Source of the DNA: Streptomyces populi
GTDB taxonomy: Bacteria; Actinomycetota; Actinomycetes; Streptomycetales; Streptomycetaceae
Direction of reading: 5' to 3'
Length of the DNA stretch: 53,200 nucleotides
NCBI RefSeq assembly: GCF_002911015.1
Contig: NZ_KZ626895.1
Span: 1 to 53,200 of the forward strand
This document shows positions 16,349 through 24,549 of the stretch, piece by piece; within the stretch, counting starts at the first letter, position 1; every line of letters begins with the position of its first letter. The notes beneath the pieces were generated by a model, which did no database searches, was not told the DNA's origin, and saw only the letters and a list, made by a program, of their open reading frames with translations. Both the position numbers and the translations under genes were made by a program.

Positions 16349-18436
16349 TCAGCGCTGGGCTGCGGCGATCGATTCCCGGGCGGCTTCCGCGACGTTCTCG
16401 GCAGTGAAACCGAATTCGCGGAAGAGCACCTTGCCGTCGGCCGAAGCACCGAAGTGCTCCAGCGAAACAATGCGTCCGGCGTCCCCGACGAACCGGTGCC
16501 AGGTGAGACCGATTCCGGCCTCGACCGAGACGCGGGCCTTCACCGACGGCGGCAGGACGCTGTCCCGGTACCCCTGGTCCTGCTCGTCGAACCACTCGAC
16601 GCACGGCATGGACACGACTCGCGTGGGGATGCCCGCGGCCTGGAGCTGCTCGCGCGCCTCGACGGCCACGTGCACCTCGGAGCCGGTGCCGATCAGGATG
16701 ACCTCGGGCGCGCCGCCCTCGGCCTCGAACAGCACGTAACCGCCCTTGGCGGCGTCCTCGTTCGCCTCGTACGTCGGCACGCCCTGACGGGTCAGCGCCA
16801 GACCGTGCGGGGCGCCCTTGCCGAACACCTTGGTGTAGCGCTTGAGGATCTCGCGCCAGGCGATGGCCGTCTCGTTGGCGTCCGCGGGGCGGACGACGTT
16901 GAGGCCGGGGATGGCGCGCAGCGAGGCCAGGTGCTCGACCGGCTGGTGGGTGGGGCCGTCCTCGCCGAGGCCGATCGAGTCGTGCGTCCACACGTACGTC
17001 ACCGGCAGGTGCATCAGCGCCGACAGACGGACCGAGTTGCGCATGTAGTCGGAGAACACCAGGAAGGTGCCGCCGTAGATGCGGGTGTTGCCGTGCAGCG
17101 CGATGCCGTTCATCTCCGCGGCCATGGAGTGCTCGCGGATGCCGAAGTGGATCGTGCGGCCGTACGGGTTCGCCTCGGGCAGCGGGTTGTCCGCCGGGAG
17201 GAACGAGGACGTCTTGTCGATCGTGGTGTTGTTCGAGCCGGCGAGGTCGGCGGAGCCGCCCCACAGCTCGGGGATGACCGCGCCGAGGGCCTGGAGCACC
17301 TTGCCGGACGCGGCGCGGGTGGCGACACCCGTGCCCGCCTCGAAGACGGGGAGCTTCTCCTCCCAGCCGCTCGGCAGCTCGGTCGCGGCGATGCGGTCGT
17401 ACTCCGCCGCGCGCTCCGGGTTGGCGGTACGCCAGGCGGCGTAGCCCTTCTCCCACTCGGCCTTGGCCTGGGCACCCCGGTCCAGGGCCTGGCGGGTGTG
17501 GGCCAGCACCTCGGCGGCGACGTCGAAGGACTTCTCCGGGTCGAAGCCGAGGACGCGCTTGGTGGCCGCGACCTCGTCGTCGCCGAGCGCCGAGCCGTGC
17601 GCGGCCTCGGTGTTCTGCGCGTTCGGGGCGGGCCAGGCGATGATCGAGCGCATCGCGATGAAGGACGGCTGGTCCGTCACCTGCTTCGCGGCCTCGATCG
17701 CGTTGTAGATGGCGTGCGGGTCGAGGTCGCCGTCCGGCTTCGGGGCGATGCGCTGCACGTGCCAGCCGTACGCCTCGTAGCGCTTGACGGTGTCCTCGGA
17801 GACCGCGGTCTCGGTGTCGCCCTCGATCGAGATGTGGTTGTCGTCCCACAGCAGGATCAGGTTGCCGAGCTTCTGGTGCCCGGCCATGGAGGAGGCCTCC
17901 GCGGAGATGCCCTCCTGGAGGCAGCCGTCACCGGCGATCGCGTAGATGAAGTGGTCGAACGGGGACTCGCCCTGCGGCGCGTCCGGGTCGAACAGGCCGC
18001 GCTCGTAGCGGGCGGCCATCGCCATGCCCACCGCGTTGGCGACACCCTGGCCGAGCGGACCGGTCGTGGTCTCCACGCCCGCGGTGTGCCCGTACTCGGG
18101 GTGTCCGGGGGTCTTGCTGCCCCAGGTCCGGAAGGACTCCAGGTCGTCCAGCTCCAGGCCGAAGCCGGCCAGGTAGAGCTGGGTGTAGAGGGTCAGGGAC
18201 GAATGGCCGGCGGACAGCACGAAGCGGTCGCGCCCGACCCAGTCGGTGTCCGCCGGGTCGTGCCGCATCACCTTCTGGAAGAGGGTGTAGGCGGCGGGAG
18301 CCAGGCTCATGGCCGTACCGGGATGGCCGTTGCCGACCTTCTGTACGGCATCGGCGGCCAGGACGCGGGCGGTGTCCACGGCCCGCTGGTCCAGCTCGGT
18401 CCACTCGAGGTCTGTGGTGGTCGGCTTGGTGCTCAC
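16349..18436 (-). CDS. tkt: Transketolase
   Basis: Thiamine-diphosphate enzyme that moves two-carbon units between sugar phosphates. At 695 aa it is full length. Visible motifs are GNGHPGTAMSLAPAAYTLF near the N-terminus, the TPP motif GDGCLQEGISAEASSMAGH, and the middle-domain FSDYMRNSVRLSALM and THDSIGLGEDGPTHQP. The GTG start at 18434-18436 (STKPTTTDLEWTELD) has GGAGAGGAG about 15 bases upstream. It is the first gene of the pentose-phosphate operon and diverges from ctaB across a 359-base gap. Confidence 0.97.
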   Translation of the reverse strand: MSTKPTTTDLEWTELDQRAVDTARVLAADAVQKVGNGHPGTAMSLAPAAYTLFQKVMRHDPADTDWVGRDRFVLSAGHSSLTLYTQLYLAGFGLELDDLESFRTWGSKTPGHPEYGHTAGVETTTGPLGQGVANAVGMAMAARYERGLFDPDAPQGESPFDHFIYAIAGDGCLQEGISAEASSMAGHQKLGNLILLWDDNHISIEGDTETAVSEDTVKRYEAYGWHVQRIAPKPDGDLDPHAIYNAIEAAKQVTDQPSFIAMRSIIAWPAPNAQNTEAAHGSALGDDEVAATKRVLGFDPEKSFDVAAEVLAHTRQALDRGAQAKAEWEKGYAAWRTANPERAAEYDRIAATELPSGWEEKLPVFEAGTGVATRAASGKVLQALGAVIPELWGGSADLAGSNNTTIDKTSSFLPADNPLPEANPYGRTIHFGIREHSMAAEMNGIALHGNTRIYGGTFLVFSDYMRNSVRLSALMHLPVTYVWTHDSIGLGEDGPTHQPVEHLASLRAIPGLNVVRPADANETAIAWREILKRYTKVFGKGAPHGLALTRQGVPTYEANEDAAKGGYVLFEAEGGAPEVILIGTGSEVHVAVEAREQLQAAGIPTRVVSMPCVEWFDEQDQGYRDSVLPPSVKARVSVEAGIGLTWHRFVGDAGRIVSLEHFGASADGKVLFREFGFTAENVAEAARESIAAAQR

Positions 18437-18795
18437 CCTGGGTCAGGGCTCCTCTCCACATGTCACGCATGTCGAAATGCCGGTGCACTGGGCGCCCCGG
18501 CCGTTGTCGAGCCTACCCCCGTGAGTACGTGCGTTTTTTCGACTCATTCCAGACTGCCGGGACTCATCGGGATCCGCCTCCCGACTAGGTCGTTCCCTGC
18601 TCAGCACATGAATACGGAGCCGCTCGTCCGAGTGCTCAATCGAGTCTCGATCAGCTCTTCCGGCCGCACTCCCCAACACGGGCGCACCCCCGAGGATGCC
18701 GGGGTCTGGGCAACGTCTACAGTGGCGTGGTACGCGCGGGCCTTCACGGGGAATTCATCCCGGGGCTTGCTGGGATGTCTCTGTCAGGGGTGTGC
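18437..18795. promoter_or_regulatory. Divergent intergenic region between tkt and ctaB
   Basis: No gene is supported in these 359 bases. Both neighbouring transcripts start here. A TACAGT -10-like hexamer is at 18718-18723 for ctaB, with no convincing -35. A TTTTTT run sits at 18534-18539. I see no clear operator. Confidence 0.4.
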
Positions 18796-19743
18796 GTGAC
18801 GGCCGTCGAATCCCGTCCAGCCGGTGTGCTCGGGACGAGCAGCAGCCGGGGCCAGCGGCCGTTCGGGGCCCGTCTCAAGGCGTTCGTGGCGCTGACCAAG
18901 CCGCGGATCATCGAGCTGCTGCTGATCACCACCGTTCCGGTGATGTTCCTGGCGCAGCAGGGCGTGCCCGATCTGAAGCTGGTGCTCCTCACCTGCCTCG
19001 GCGGTTACCTGTCCGCGGGCGGCGCCAACGCGCTGAACATGTACATCGACCGCGACATCGACGCCCTCATGGAGCGCACCTCGCAGCGTCCGCTCGTCAC
19101 CGGCATGGTCAGCCCCCGTGAGTGCCTGGCCTTCGGCATCACGCTGGCGGTCGTGTCGACCCTGCTGTTCGGTCTGGCCGTCAACTGGCTGTCAGCCTGG
19201 CTGTCGCTCGGAGCGCTCCTCTTCTACGTCGTCGTCTACACGATGATCCTCAAACGGCGTACCTCGCAGAACATCGTCTGGGGCGGCATCGCCGGCTGTC
19301 TGCCCGTGCTCATCGGCTGGTCGTCGGTCACGAACTCCATGTCGTGGGCGCCGGTCATCCTCTTCCTCGTCATGTTCTTCTGGACGCCGCCGCACTACTG
19401 GCCGCTGTCCATGAAGGTGCGCGAGGACTACGCGCGCGTGGGTGTGCCGATGCTGCCGGTCGTCGCGAGCAACAAGGTGGTCGCCCGGCAGATCGTCCTC
19501 TACAGCTGGGTGATGGTCGCGGTCTCGCTGCTGCTCACCCCGCTCGGCTACACGGGCTGGTTCTACACCGCGGTCGCGCTCGGCGCGGGCGGCTTCTGGC
19601 TGTGGGAGGCCCACGGCCTCCAGAACCGGGCCAAGGCCGAGGTGACGGGCGCCAAGCTGAAGGAGATGCGGCTGTTCCACTGGTCCATCACCTACGTGTC
19701 GATCCTCTTCGTGGCCGTCGCGGTGGACCCCTTCCTCCGCTAG
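18796..19743 (+). CDS. ctaB: Protoheme IX farnesyltransferase (heme O synthase)
   Basis: UbiA-family integral membrane enzyme that adds a farnesyl group to heme B to make heme O for cytochrome oxidase. The first Asp-rich prenyl-diphosphate motif is NMYIDRDIDALMERT, and the second conserved loop carries FFWTPPHYWPLSMKVREDY. Eight to nine hydrophobic helices are seen. GTG 18796 (VTAVESRPAG) is preferred because AGGGG ends 5 bases before it. ATG 18775 and GTG 18790 are alternatives. The 315-aa length fits. It pairs functionally with ctaA at 21641-22642. Confidence 0.95.
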   Translation: MTAVESRPAGVLGTSSSRGQRPFGARLKAFVALTKPRIIELLLITTVPVMFLAQQGVPDLKLVLLTCLGGYLSAGGANALNMYIDRDIDALMERTSQRPLVTGMVSPRECLAFGITLAVVSTLLFGLAVNWLSAWLSLGALLFYVVVYTMILKRRTSQNIVWGGIAGCLPVLIGWSSVTNSMSWAPVILFLVMFFWTPPHYWPLSMKVREDYARVGVPMLPVVASNKVVARQIVLYSWVMVAVSLLLTPLGYTGWFYTAVALGAGGFWLWEAHGLQNRAKAEVTGAKLKEMRLFHWSITYVSILFVAVAVDPFLR

Positions 19744-19759
19744 ACCGCCCCGCGGACAC

Positions 19760-19803
19760 CGACGGGAGGGGTGCGTGGCCAAGGCCACGCACCCCTCCCG
19801 TCG
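19760..19803. terminator. Terminator after ctaB
   Basis: Perfect 21-bp arms (19760-19780 and 19783-19803) around a 2-base AA centre follow the ctaB stop by 17 bases. The next plus-strand gene has its own -10 at 19824. Confidence 0.85.
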
Positions 19804-19823
19804 CCGTTGGATCTACCCGTCGG

Positions 19824-19829
19824 TAGCAT
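19824..19829 (+). promoter_or_regulatory. -10 element TAGCAT for a leaderless transcript
   Basis: TAGCAT ends 7 bases before the ATG at 19837, so transcription would start at or beside the A of the start codon. There is no ribosome binding site upstream, which fits a leaderless mRNA. No clear -35 is seen, and the preceding terminator separates it from ctaB. Confidence 0.5.
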
Positions 19830-19836
19830 CCTGGCC

Positions 19837-20193
19837 ATGGCAGACACCCAGCAGATCGACGAGACCCCCGGCACCGCCCAGGACCCCAAGGCCGAACGCG
19901 CCGCCGCCAAGCTCGCGCGGCGGATCACCGCCTTCTCCAAGGCGCACGGCGGGACCGAGGCCCAGGTCGCGTACATCGGAGAGCGCGGCGCCCGCATCGT
20001 CCTCGTCGGCGAGGACGGCGGCTGGGGCGACCTCGTGGCGACGAGCCACGAGATCGCCGAGAGTGCCGTGAAGAAGGCCGGCGTCACCGTCCACGAGGCG
20101 TTCGACGGCGAGTTCGCGGCCAAGGTGAGGACCGGCCCGTACGAGTGGAAGCGCATGGCCGGCATCCAGGTCGGCGGTCCCTCCAACGGCTGA
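19837..20193 (+). CDS. Small conserved protein of unknown function (118 aa)
   Basis: A soluble, charged protein beginning MADTQQIDETPGTAQDPKAERAAAKLARR, with a helical N-terminal half and a beta-rich middle (AQVAYIGERGARIVLVGEDGGWGDLVATSHEIAESAVKKAGVTVHEAF). It has no signal peptide, TM or cysteine. The ATG at 19837 follows a -10 element directly, so it is probably leaderless. Codon use is typical of the chromosome. I recognise it only as a small actinobacterial protein found near ctaB, and I cannot assign a function. Confidence 0.75.
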   Translation: MADTQQIDETPGTAQDPKAERAAAKLARRITAFSKAHGGTEAQVAYIGERGARIVLVGEDGGWGDLVATSHEIAESAVKKAGVTVHEAFDGEFAAKVRTGPYEWKRMAGIQVGGPSNG

Positions 20194-20347
20194 CGGCCCA
20201 CAGGCCCCTCCGACGGCCGGCCCGTCACCCGTCGCACGGACGGCCGACAATCATCGGCTGTTCGCACGGGGTGCGCGCGACCAACACCTGACACCCGGCT
20301 CAGCCGTTAGGACCTGAGAAGCAACGGTCCGTCCGCGGGGAGTCCGG

Positions 20348-21454
20348 ATGATCGAAACGCCGTCCCTGGTGGACCAGTACTGCCACGGCGTACTGCGGAC
20401 GGAGCTGGGCCTCGGCACGTTCGAGGCCCACCTCGCCAGGACCGAGGGGCCACCGGCCGCGGGCACCACCCTCTTCGACACCCAGACCGGATTCGCCGTA
20501 CGGCGCTGGTGCCCGCCCCTGCTCGGGCTCGAACCGCACTGCACGCCCGCCCGCTATCTGGCCCGGCGCCGCGAACTGGGCGTCCTGGAATCGGGCCGGA
20601 GACTGCTGCGCGGCAGCGGCATCACCACGTACCTCGTCGACACCGGTCTGCCCGGCGATCTGACCGGGCCGGGCGAGATGGCCTCCACGGGAGCCGCCGG
20701 GGCACACGAGATCGTCCGGCTGGAGCTGCTCGCCGAACAGGTCGCCGACACCTCGGGGACCGTCGAGTGCTTTCTCGCCAATCTCGCGGAATCCGTCCAC
20801 GGAGCGGCCGAGGACGCGGTGGCCTTCACCTCCGTGGCGGGCGTGCGGCACGGTCTGGCCCTCGCGCCCGAACCGCCCGGGCCCGGGGAGGTACGGGGCG
20901 CGGCGGGCCGCTGGCTCGCGGGCCGCCGGGTGGGCGGGGCGCTCACCGACCCCGTCCTGCTCCGCCATCTGCTGTGGATCGCGGTCGCGTCGGGCCTGCC
21001 CCTGCAACTGCACGCGGGCCTCGGCGAACCCGGACAGCGCATCGACCGCACCGACCCCGTGCTGCTCACCGACTTCGTCCGCGCCACGGCCGGCCTCGGC
21101 ACCGACCTGGTCCTGCTGCACGGCTACCCCTACCAGCGGCACGCGGCCCACCTCGCCGGGGTCTTCCCGCACGTCTACGCGGATCTGGGCGCCGCCCTGG
21201 TGCGCACCGGCGCACGGTCGGCCGCCGTCCTCGCCGAGACACTGGAACTGGCCCCCTTCGGCAAGCTCCTCTTCTCCAGCGGAGCGCAGGGCCTCCCCGA
21301 ACTCCATGTGATCGGAGCGAGCCTCTTCCGCGAGGCGATCGCGCGGGTGCTCGGCGGCTGGGTCGCCGAAGGGGCCTGGTCACCGGCCGACGCCCAGCGG
21401 GTCGCGGCCCTGATCGCGGCGGGCAACGCCCGGCGGGTGTACGGCCTGGAATGA
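20348..21454 (+). CDS. Amidohydrolase-family protein (TIM barrel)
   Basis: A 368-aa cytoplasmic protein of the amidohydrolase superfamily (Amidohydro_2-like). The start MIETPSLVDQYCHGVLRTEL carries a D-x-x-x-H version of the N-terminal metal motif. The middle has LPLQLHAGLGEPGQR and LVLLHGYPYQRHAAHLAGVFPHVYADLG, which place histidines and an aspartate at the ends of barrel strands. The end (NARRVYGLE) is the usual family C-terminus. GGGGAG precedes ATG 20348. The substrate is unknown. Relatives include FluG N-terminal domains and decarboxylases. Confidence 0.85.
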   Translation: MIETPSLVDQYCHGVLRTELGLGTFEAHLARTEGPPAAGTTLFDTQTGFAVRRWCPPLLGLEPHCTPARYLARRRELGVLESGRRLLRGSGITTYLVDTGLPGDLTGPGEMASTGAAGAHEIVRLELLAEQVADTSGTVECFLANLAESVHGAAEDAVAFTSVAGVRHGLALAPEPPGPGEVRGAAGRWLAGRRVGGALTDPVLLRHLLWIAVASGLPLQLHAGLGEPGQRIDRTDPVLLTDFVRATAGLGTDLVLLHGYPYQRHAAHLAGVFPHVYADLGAALVRTGARSAAVLAETLELAPFGKLLFSSGAQGLPELHVIGASLFREAIARVLGGWVAEGAWSPADAQRVAALIAAGNARRVYGLE

Positions 21455-21640
21455 GCCCGGGACGCGGTGGGGCGTCTTCACCCCGGAGCGTCGGGCGGCA
21501 CCGGACCGTCCCGGTGTCCGACGAAGCCACCGCCCGGGGAGGCCGCGGCGCCCGCCCCGGGTGGACGCGGCTCAGGGCCGGACCGACGAGAGATTTCCCG
21601 GGCCCCGCGATCGACGGCCTGGTGGCCGCGTACGAGGGGT

Positions 21641-22642
21641 CTATGCGCGCGTGAGGGACGACGAGGCCGCGGGACCCGGCAGGTCCGCCAGGGCCCCCTC
21701 CGGGCGCTCGCGCAGGGCCAGCAGGACCCGCAGCACCCCGATCCACACCAGGCAGGAGCCGAGCATGTGGAGGGCGACCAGGGCCTCGGGCAGGTCGGTG
21801 AAGTACTGGACGTAGCCGAGGACGCCCTGGGACAGCAGGATCAGGAACAGGTCGCGGGTGCGCCCCAGGGGGCCCCGGGGAGCGTCCACCGCCTTCAGGA
21901 CGAACCAGAGGGCGAAGGTCAGCGTGACGACGATCCAGGCCAGCACGGCGTGCAGCTTGGCGACGTTCTCCCAGCTGACGGGGATGCGGTCGACCTCGCT
22001 GGAGTCACCCGCGTGCGGTCCGGCACCGGTGACGACCGTGCCGACCGCGATCAGCAGGACCGAGGCGGCGACCAGGAACCACACGAGCTGCTGCACCGAC
22101 TTGCCGACGAGCGGACGCGGCGCCGCGTCGCCCTCGCGGGTGCGCTGCCACATGAGCGCCGCGACGGTGATGAGCGCGGTGGAGAGCAGGAAGTGGGCGG
22201 CGACCGTGTACGGGTTGAGGCCGACCAGGACGACGATCCCGCCGAGGACCGCGTTGCCCATGACGATCCAGAACTGTGCCCAGCCGAGCCGGGTGAGGCC
22301 CCGCCGCCACGGCTTCTGCGAGCGTGCCGCGACGATCGCCCAGCCGACGGCGGCGCACAGCACGTACGTCAGCATGCGGTTGCCGAACTCGATGGCGCCG
22401 TGGAAGCCCATCGCGCTCGTCGCCGTGAGCGAGTCGTCGGTGCACTTGGGCCAGGTCGGGCAGCCGAGGCCGGAGCCGGTGAGCCGCACGGCACCGCCGG
22501 TGACCACGATCACGACCGCCATGACGAGCGCGGCGAGGGCCGCGCGCTGCACCGTCCGGGAGGTCGGGGTCCAGCGTTCGGCGATGAAGGCGAGCGGGTT
22601 GCGCACCGCGCTGAGGGCATCGGCTCGGGTCAGGTTCTGCAC
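21641..22642 (-). CDS. ctaA: Heme A synthase (COX15/CtaA)
   Basis: Integral membrane oxygenase that converts heme O to heme A for aa3-type cytochrome oxidase. Eight TMs are seen, with paired heme-ligand histidines in GFHGAIEFGNRM, AAHFLLSTALI, AKLHAVLAWIV and ALHMLGSCLVW. The pair of loop cysteines common in this family is not complete: only GLGCPTWPKC is visible. The start is set at GTG 22640-22642, because a TACGAT -10 ends 7 bases before it and would give a leaderless mRNA. ATG 22649-22651 is the alternative, three codons longer. It works with ctaB at 18796. Confidence 0.93.
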   Translation of the reverse strand: MQNLTRADALSAVRNPLAFIAERWTPTSRTVQRAALAALVMAVVIVVTGGAVRLTGSGLGCPTWPKCTDDSLTATSAMGFHGAIEFGNRMLTYVLCAAVGWAIVAARSQKPWRRGLTRLGWAQFWIVMGNAVLGGIVVLVGLNPYTVAAHFLLSTALITVAALMWQRTREGDAAPRPLVGKSVQQLVWFLVAASVLLIAVGTVVTGAGPHAGDSSEVDRIPVSWENVAKLHAVLAWIVVTLTFALWFVLKAVDAPRGPLGRTRDLFLILLSQGVLGYVQYFTDLPEALVALHMLGSCLVWIGVLRVLLALRERPEGALADLPGPAASSSLTRA

Positions 22643-22710
22643 GCGCCCCATCGTAGGGGCCCGCTTGTGCACGCTTTCACGAGGGTCGACCCCCGGAGGG
22701 GACGATTCCG

Positions 22711-23526
22711 TCACTCCCAGCGGAAGAACCGGCCGGCCGCGCCGAGCCCCACGACCGCCCAGACCGCCAGGATCCCCAGATCGCCCCAAGGCATCTGCGC
22801 GCCGTGCTGGAGCACCGCGCGCAGTCCGTCCGAGAGCGCCGAGACGGGCAGCAGACCGAGTACGTCCTGGGCGCCCGCGGGGAACTTGTCCAGCGGCACG
22901 ATCACCCCGCCGCCGACCAGGAGCAGCAGGAAGACGAGGTTGGCGGCGGCCAGCGTCGCCTCCGCCTTGAGCGTGCCCGCCATGAGCAGCCCGAGCCCGG
23001 AGAAGGCGGCCGTGCCGAGGGCCAGCAGGAGCAGTACGGCCAGCGGGTTGCCGTGCGGCGACCAGCCCAGCGCGAAGGCGATCGAGGTGAGCAGGATCAC
23101 CTGGAGGATCTCGGTGACCAGGACCGAGGCCGTCTTCGCGGTCATCAGGCCCCAGCGGGGGAGCGGGGAGGCCGCCAGCCGCTTCAGGACGCCGTAGCGG
23201 CGCTCGAAGCCCGTGGCGATGGCCTGACCGGTGAACGCCGTCGACATGACGGCCAGCGCCAGGATGCCCGGCGCCAGGAAGTCGACCGCCTCGCCCGGAC
23301 CCGTGTCGATGATGTCGGCCGAGCTGAACAGGACCAGCAGCAGCGTCGGGATCACGACCGTCAGCAGCAGCTGCTCGCCGTTGCGCAGCAGCATCCTGGT
23401 CTCCAGCGCGGCCTGCGCGCGGATCATGCGGGGCAGCGGGGCGGCGCCCGGCTTCGGGGTGTACGTGCCGGTGGTGGTCACGGACGCGGCTCCTCGCCGG
23501 TCGGTTCCGAGCTGTGCCTGGCTCAT
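22711..23526 (-). CDS. ABC-2 type exporter permease
   Basis: Six-TM membrane subunit (271 aa) of a drug or polyketide-type ABC-2 exporter. The N-terminal 35 residues are cytoplasmic. TMs include LLLTVVIPTLLLVLF, FLAPGILALAVMSTAFTGQ and the late LVFLLLLVGGGVIVPLD segment, and FERRYGVLKRLAASPLPRWGL is the conserved coupling loop. Its ATG at 23524-23526 sits inside the first copy of a 34-bp direct repeat that is also the 3' end of the ATPase gene. The ATPase gene is 88 bases upstream. The substrate is unknown. Confidence 0.93.
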   Translation of the reverse strand: MSQAQLGTDRRGAASVTTTGTYTPKPGAAPLPRMIRAQAALETRMLLRNGEQLLLTVVIPTLLLVLFSSADIIDTGPGEAVDFLAPGILALAVMSTAFTGQAIATGFERRYGVLKRLAASPLPRWGLMTAKTASVLVTEILQVILLTSIAFALGWSPHGNPLAVLLLLALGTAAFSGLGLLMAGTLKAEATLAAANLVFLLLLVGGGVIVPLDKFPAGAQDVLGLLPVSALSDGLRAVLQHGAQMPWGDLGILAVWAVVGLGAAGRFFRWE

Positions 23527-23648
23527 GGACGCAGCTCCTTGCCGGTCAGTTCCAGGCCGTGCCTTCCCGGGGGACGACCCCCGGACCCCCGGCCGGTCCG
23601 CGGTCGAACTCGGTTCATGAACGCAGCTCCTTGCCGGTCAGTTCCAGG
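23523..23648. repeat. 34-bp direct repeats flanking a 58-bp insert at the ATPase/permease junction
   Basis: Positions 23523-23556 and 23615-23648 match at 33 of 34 bases. On the minus strand each copy encodes the ATPase C-terminus (ELTGKELR) followed by a stop and a possible ATG. The copy at 23523 still shows the ATGA overlap of stop and start. The 58 bases between them contain one copy of a dispersed 31-bp repeat. It looks as if an overlapping gene junction was duplicated around an inserted element. Confidence 0.85.
23566..23596. repeat. Dispersed 31-bp C/G-rich intergenic repeat, copy 1
   Basis: The unit begins CCCGGGGG and ends CCCCCGGCCGG. A second copy at 31331-31361 matches at 29 of 31 bases. 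Both lie between genes of one transcript, just upstream of a start. The unit contains CCCGGGGG facing CCCCCGG and can fold. I recall similar elements scattered through Streptomyces intergenic DNA. Confidence 0.75.
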
Positions 23649-24538
23649 AAGACGTCTTCGAGGGTGTGGCGCTCCACGGAGATCTTCTCCGGCATCACAC
23701 CGTGCTGGGCGCACCAGGACGTCACGGTCGCCAGCAGCTGCGGATCGACCTTGCCGCCGATCCGGTAGGCCCCGGGAGTCAGCTCGGCCGCCGTGCAGTC
23801 CGCGGGCAGGGCCTTCAGCAGCGAGGCCACGTCGAGCCCGGGGCGGCCGGTGAAGCGCAGGGTGTTCTCGGCGCCGCCGCGGCACAGCTCCTCGGGGGAG
23901 CCCTGGGCGACGACCCGGCCCGCGTCGATGATCGCGACGTCGTCGGCGAGCTGCTCGGCCTCGTCCATGTGGTGCGTGGTGAGGATCACCGAGACGCCGT
24001 CGGACCGCAGGTCGCGGACCAGGTCCCAGGTGGCGTGGCGGGCCTGCGGGTCGAGGCCGGCGGTCGGCTCGTCCAGGAAGACCAGCTCGGGGCGGCCGAC
24101 GACCGCCATGGCGAGCGCGAGGCGCTGCTGCTGGCCGCCCGACAGCCGCCGGTACGTCGTACGGCCACAGCTCCCCAGGCCGAGCCGCTCGATGAGCGCG
24201 TCCACGTCCAGGGGGTGGGCGTGCAGCTTCGCGACGTGGCGGAGCATCTCGTCCGCGCGAGCGCCCGAGTAGACGCCGCCGGACTGGAGCATCACGCCGA
24301 TACGGGTGTGCAGCTCACCGGACTGTCTCGCCGGGTCGAGGCCCAGGACGCGCACCGTGCCGGAGTCCGGCTTCCGGTATCCCTCGCAGGTCTCGACCGT
24401 GGTCGTCTTGCCCGCGCCGTTGGGTCCGAGTACGGCGGTGATGCCCGCCGAGGCCACCAGGTCGAGGCCGTCCACCGCGGTCTTCGTGCCGTACCGCTTC
24501 ACCAGGGCCTGGACCTGGACCACGGGCTCGCTTCGCAT
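23615..24538 (-). CDS. ABC exporter ATP-binding protein (DrrA-like)
   Basis: Cytoplasmic ATPase (307 aa) for the ABC-2 permease. Walker A is GPNGAGKTT, the signature is LSGGQQQR, Walker B is LVFLDEPTAGLDP, and the H-loop is LTTHHMDEAEQLADD. The C-terminal extension of about 80 residues ending LEDVFLELTGKELRS is typical of DrrA-type antibiotic exporters. ATG 24536-24538 starts MRSEPVVQVQALVKRYG. It begins 11 bases after the stop of the AAC(3)-family gene, which suggests one transcript. The last codons are duplicated downstream (see the repeat at 23523). Confidence 0.94.
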   Translation of the reverse strand: MRSEPVVQVQALVKRYGTKTAVDGLDLVASAGITAVLGPNGAGKTTTVETCEGYRKPDSGTVRVLGLDPARQSGELHTRIGVMLQSGGVYSGARADEMLRHVAKLHAHPLDVDALIERLGLGSCGRTTYRRLSGGQQQRLALAMAVVGRPELVFLDEPTAGLDPQARHATWDLVRDLRSDGVSVILTTHHMDEAEQLADDVAIIDAGRVVAQGSPEELCRGGAENTLRFTGRPGLDVASLLKALPADCTAAELTPGAYRIGGKVDPQLLATVTSWCAQHGVMPEKISVERHTLEDVFLELTGKELRS

Positions 24539-24549
24539 GGGCAGCAAGT

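Noticed and set aside
16181..18799. 872-codon plus-strand frame opposite tkt
   Set aside because: It is antisense to a full-length transketolase and has repetitive Val/Gly/Arg composition, as expected of a shadow in high-GC DNA.
21467..23197. 576-codon plus-strand frame opposite ctaA and the ABC-2 permease
   Set aside because: Low-complexity Arg/Gly/Gln product. The minus strand encodes complete membrane proteins with known motifs.
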